Assembly (NCBI RefSeq): GCF_008642275.1 | Contig: NZ_CP029189.1 | Span: forward strand, 6,740,001-6,804,000 | Length of the DNA stretch: 64,000 nt | Source of the DNA: Streptomyces venezuelae | GTDB lineage: Bacteria > Actinomycetota > Actinomycetes > Streptomycetales > Streptomycetaceae | Direction of reading: 5' to 3' | Shown: positions 61,563 through 64,000 of the stretch, piece after piece | How positions within the stretch are numbered: the stretch's first letter is position 1 | Layout: every line of letters starts with the position of its first letter | Made by a program: the position numbers and the translations under genes | Notes under the pieces: model-generated | What the model was told of the DNA's origin: nothing | The model's input: only the letters and a program-made list of their open reading frames with translations | The model's database searches: none

Positions 61563-62432
61563 TCAGTCGTGAGCGATGACCGCGACGGGCGCCGCTGCAT
61601 GGTGCAGGACCGCATGGGCCACGGACCCCAGATGCACGCCCAGAGGCGAGCGGCGCAGGCGGCGACCCACGACGACCAGGTCCGCGCTTGCCGCAGCATG
61701 GACGAGCTGCGCGCCTGTTGGCCCCTCGAACGCCTCGTGGGTGACGCTCACGGACGGGAACTTGTGCCGCCACGGCATCAGCATGTCGTCGAGCATCACG
61801 GTGACGCTCCGGCCGACCTCCCGCTCGTTCTCCGGGTCGAAGAAGGGCGCGTACTGATACATGGACGGCATCTTCCAGCCGTGGATCGCACGCAGGGCGC
61901 AGCCGCGGCGTTCGGCCTCCTCGAAGGCGAAGGTCAGGACCTTGTCCGCTGCCTCGTGGATGTCGACGCCCAGAACGATTTCCCCGTAGCGGATGGTCTG
62001 GGCCTCCTCGGGCGCGTCCGACACGTGTACGAGCACCACAGGCGTCTCGGTGGCCACCAGGGTCGACAAGCTCACCGAGCCGATGAGGAATCCGACCAGG
62101 CCTCCCACTCCGCGAGAGCCGAGTACGAGCAGCCCGGCGTCGGCCGCCTCTGCGGCCAAGGCTGCCGCGGGCCTGCCCGAGAGGCATCTCGTCGAGACGT
62201 CCAGCCCGGGATGCCGGCGTCGCACGTCCTGCGCTGCATCAGCGAGCGCTTCGTCGGCCCAACGACCGGCAGCTTCGCGGCCCGGCTGGGGTACCGAGGG
62301 GCTGATCAGCCAGTCGACGGCGTGGACGAGCCTCAGTGGCACTTCTCGCAGGGCCGCCTCCCGGGCACCCCACCGGGCCGCAGCCCGGCTCTCGGGAGAG
62401 CCGTCGACGCCGACGGTCACATGGTGCTTCAT
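61563..62432 (-). CDS. universal stress protein, two domains
   Basis: 289 residues. Domain 1 'VTVGVDGSPESRAAARWGAR' to GSRGVGGLVGFLIGSVS has the ATP motif. Domain 2 (IVLGVDIHEAADKVLTFAFE to GRRLRRSPLGVHLGSVA) keeps part of it. First gene of the operon 62432 to 57942 (USP, four CBS-BON, USP), with two boxes 72-106 bp upstream. Confidence 0.88.
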   Translation of the reverse strand: MKHHVTVGVDGSPESRAAARWGAREAALREVPLRLVHAVDWLISPSVPQPGREAAGRWADEALADAAQDVRRRHPGLDVSTRCLSGRPAAALAAEAADAGLLVLGSRGVGGLVGFLIGSVSLSTLVATETPVVLVHVSDAPEEAQTIRYGEIVLGVDIHEAADKVLTFAFEEAERRGCALRAIHGWKMPSMYQYAPFFDPENEREVGRSVTVMLDDMLMPWRHKFPSVSVTHEAFEGPTGAQLVHAAASADLVVVGRRLRRSPLGVHLGSVAHAVLHHAAAPVAVIAHD

Positions 62433-62503
62433 GGCGAGACCTCCTTGGGCGCCGCGGCACTGCGGCTCTCCTCCAGCGTCACCTGCGGCGCGGCGACCGA
62501 GGA

Positions 62504-62538
62504 GGGGCCGAGTGGCCCCATGTGGGACCGATCAGCCC
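62504..62538. promoter_or_regulatory. pair of OsdR/DosR-type boxes
   Basis: GGGGCCGAGTGGCCC (62504-62518) and GGGACCGATCAGCCC (62524-62538), starts 20 bp apart, between the acyl carrier protein stop and the USP start. They would drive the USP/CBS-BON operon. Confidence 0.65.
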
Positions 62539-62541
62539 CCG

Positions 62542-62793
62542 CTACTCCACGGACGAGCGTGAGGCGACGTAGTCCGCGCAGCCGTCCAGTGTGTTCAGCG
62601 CCGGATAGTCGGTCTCGGGCAGGGCGAGACCGGTGCGCTCGCTCAGCGCCTCGATGAAGTTGAGGAAGTCGAGCGAGTCCATCTCCAGGCGGTCCCGGAA
62701 GTTCTCGTCCTGCGAGACAGCCGCCGTGTCGGCGCCGGGAACCACGTCTGTCAGAACGTTCTTGATCAGCACGAGGGCCTCGTCACGGTTCAC
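62542..62793 (-). CDS. acyl carrier protein
   Basis: 83 residues with 'RDRLEMDSLDFLNFIEALSE', where the Ser of M-D-S-L-D (about residue 39) is the phosphopantetheine site. Helix-rich ends are typical (MNRDEALVLIKNVLTDVVPG). Its ATG overlaps the stop of the E2 gene by 4 bp, so the two are translated together. Pairing of an ACP with a lipoyl acyltransferase is unusual, as the enzymes normally use different carriers. Confidence 0.82.
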   Translation of the reverse strand: MNRDEALVLIKNVLTDVVPGADTAAVSQDENFRDRLEMDSLDFLNFIEALSERTGLALPETDYPALNTLDGCADYVASRSSVE

Positions 62794-64000
62794 AGTTCCT
62801 CCGGTCGCTGGAGCAGGCGGTCGATGTACGTCAGGAAACGCGCCCCGGTCGCACCGTCGCTTGCACGGTGATCTGCGGAAAGCGTGGCCGTGACGGTCGG
62901 GTGTACCGTGAGCATCCCGTCCACGGCCACCGGCTGCTCGATGACACGCCCCAGACCGACGAGGGCGACCTGCGGCGGGTAGATCATCCCGAAGACCGCC
63001 TCCACCCCCTGATCACCGAGGTTGGTCACGGTCAGCGTCGGGTCGGCGGTCTCCGAGGCGCGCAGCCGGCCGCCGCGCGCCCGCGAGACCAGTCCCTTCA
63101 GCGTCGCCATGAGCTCCGGCAGCGACATCGTGTCGGCGTCCGCCAGCGCCGGCGCGACCAGGCCACCGCCGCGCAGGGACACCGCGACACCGAGTCGCAC
63201 GGTGTCCGACGGCATGAACGCCTCGTCCTTCCAGTAACCGTTCAGTTCCGGTACTTGGCGTGCAGCCAGGGCAACCGATTTGAGCAGCAGGGCCGCCGGC
63301 ACGAGCCGTTCCGCCACGGGCCTGTCGGCATTCCGGTCACGCATCCATGCCATCGCGACGGCCAGATCGATCTTTGTCGACAAGTAGTAGTGGGGGATCT
63401 CGCGGTTGGCGCGGCTCATCAGAGCAGCGATCGCCGCACGCGCCGGATACGCGGGCGCGGCCGTCGCCGAAGACGGGCGCGCCTGTGCGTGGCTTTCGAC
63501 CGCAGGTGCCGGAGGGCCCGCCGCGGCGGCCCGTACATCGTCCGCCCGGATCGTGCCGCCCTGTCCGGTTCCCCGCAGGGCGCTCAGGTCGATGCCCGAC
63601 GACTGGGCAAGCCTGCGGGCGAGCGGCGAGGCCTTCACCCGATGTGGCCCGTCGGCCGGCGCGTGCTCCACGTCGGAACGGGTGATCCGACCGCCCTTGC
63701 CGGAACCGTGTACCGACGACAGGTCGATGCCCTTGCGCTCGGCCAGGTGCCTCACCAGGGGAGTGGAAACAGCGTCCCCGCTCCCGGTGGTGGTGAGGCC
63801 CGGCGCGGCTTGCGGTTCGGAGGCCGGGGCCGCCGGCTGCTTCGCAGGGGCAGGGGCAGGGGCAGGGGCAGGGACGGCGGCCGGAGGCTCACTACCCGTG
63901 TCGATGACGGCCAACCGTGTGCCGACCGGCACGGTGGTCCCCGGGTCGACGAGGAGTGCACCGACCGTTCCCGAGTCGAAGCACTCGACCTCGATCGTCG
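62790..64000 (-). CDS. dihydrolipoamide acyltransferase (E2), N-terminus outside window
   Basis: At least 400 residues, running off the right edge. The reading starts in a lipoyl domain (VECFDSGTVGALLVDPGTTV), then a Pro/Ala linker, two tandem peripheral-subunit-binding domains (STPLVRHLAERKGIDLSSVH and ASPLARRLAQSSGIDLSALR) and a catalytic acyltransferase domain ending with the D-H-R-x-x-D-G motif in LSADHRASDGATGARFLTYI. The active site and the core are complete. The lipoylated Lys should lie just beyond the edge. Two binding domains are uncommon. It belongs to a 2-oxo acid dehydrogenase complex whose E1 genes are probably upstream, beyond the window. Confidence 0.85.
   Translation of the reverse strand, partial: TIEVECFDSGTVGALLVDPGTTVPVGTRLAVIDTGSEPPAAVPAPAPAPAPAKQPAAPASEPQAAPGLTTTGSGDAVSTPLVRHLAERKGIDLSSVHGSGKGGRITRSDVEHAPADGPHRVKASPLARRLAQSSGIDLSALRGTGQGGTIRADDVRAAAAGPPAPAVESHAQARPSSATAAPAYPARAAIAALMSRANREIPHYYLSTKIDLAVAMAWMRDRNADRPVAERLVPAALLLKSVALAARQVPELNGYWKDEAFMPSDTVRLGVAVSLRGGGLVAPALADADTMSLPELMATLKGLVSRARGGRLRASETADPTLTVTNLGDQGVEAVFGMIYPPQVALVGLGRVIEQPVAVDGMLTVHPTVTATLSADHRASDGATGARFLTYIDRLLQRPEEL
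63845..63873. repeat. GGGGCA hexanucleotide tandem repeat in the E2 linker
   Basis: Four or five copies of a 6-bp unit (CAGGGG), encoding alternating Pro-Ala on the minus strand. It makes a flexible linker and is prone to slippage, so linker length may vary between strains. Confidence 0.75.

Noticed and set aside
1..64000. CRISPR array, insertion sequence, prophage or integrase
   Set aside because: No regularly spaced repeats and no transposase, recombinase or phage protein found in any frame.

Overview
The window looks like one stretch of a Streptomyces (or close relative) genome. GC is very high, third codon positions are strongly GC-biased, starts are often GTG, stop/start overlaps of the ATGA/GTGA type are common, and several small families are typical of Streptomyces (DUF6126, DUF6153, the HSP18-type regulator, DUF1918, DUF2267). 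No integrase, transposase, phage gene or CRISPR array was seen.

Region 1 (1-9.2 kb) starts with two gene remnants. It then holds a module under ArsR-type control: ArsR, SulP anion transporter, flavin-split-barrel protein, RsbW-like ATPase, STAS protein, PhnA-like protein and a second ArsR. Facing it is a minus-strand operon of small proteins plus a second RsbW-like ATPase. Three near-identical 16-bp operators (TTGCA-n6-TGCAA) lie in front of both arsR genes and of the minus-strand operon, so all three look like one regulon. A beta-carbonic anhydrase lacking one zinc ligand, a DUF305 lipoprotein and a DUF6153 protein follow.

Region 2 (9.2-15 kb) has a P1B metal ATPase, a heat-shock pair (regulator and Hsp20, divergent, with two palindromes between them), DUF2267 proteins and a PfkB sugar kinase.

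Region 3 (15-64 kb) is a large hypoxia/dormancy-type island. It has the gene content of the mycobacterial DosR regulon and of the OsdR regulon of Streptomyces coelicolor. It includes eight universal-stress-protein genes (one truncated), eight CBS-domain genes (six with a BON domain), three stand-alone cNMP-fold proteins, PNPOx-like proteins, two CtpF-like cation ATPases, an Rv1733c-like membrane protein, DUF1876, an Hsp20, PEP synthase, an Acg-type nitroreductase, an Rv2004c-like kinase, an Hrp1 homologue and a complete group-3b-type [NiFe] hydrogenase operon with its protease. The only response regulator is a DevR/OsdR-like LuxR protein (42564-43268, minus). A recurrent 15-bp motif, GGG(n)CCGAnCGGCCC, usually in pairs 18-31 bp apart, sits in front of most transcription units. 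I read it as the OsdR box.

The island is heavily eroded. Broken genes include a DevS/OsdK-type sensor kinase, nicotinate phosphoribosyltransferase, alcohol dehydrogenase, a HAD hydrolase, a SulP transporter, a PNPOx protein, an ABC ATPase, a truncated USP, a cNMP fragment, and two fragments that match the P1B ATPase gene of this same window. A 3' remnant of a tRNA-Gly gene with its terminator hairpin lies at 32.8 kb. The window ends inside a dihydrolipoamide acyltransferase (E2) gene that is translationally coupled to an acyl carrier protein gene.
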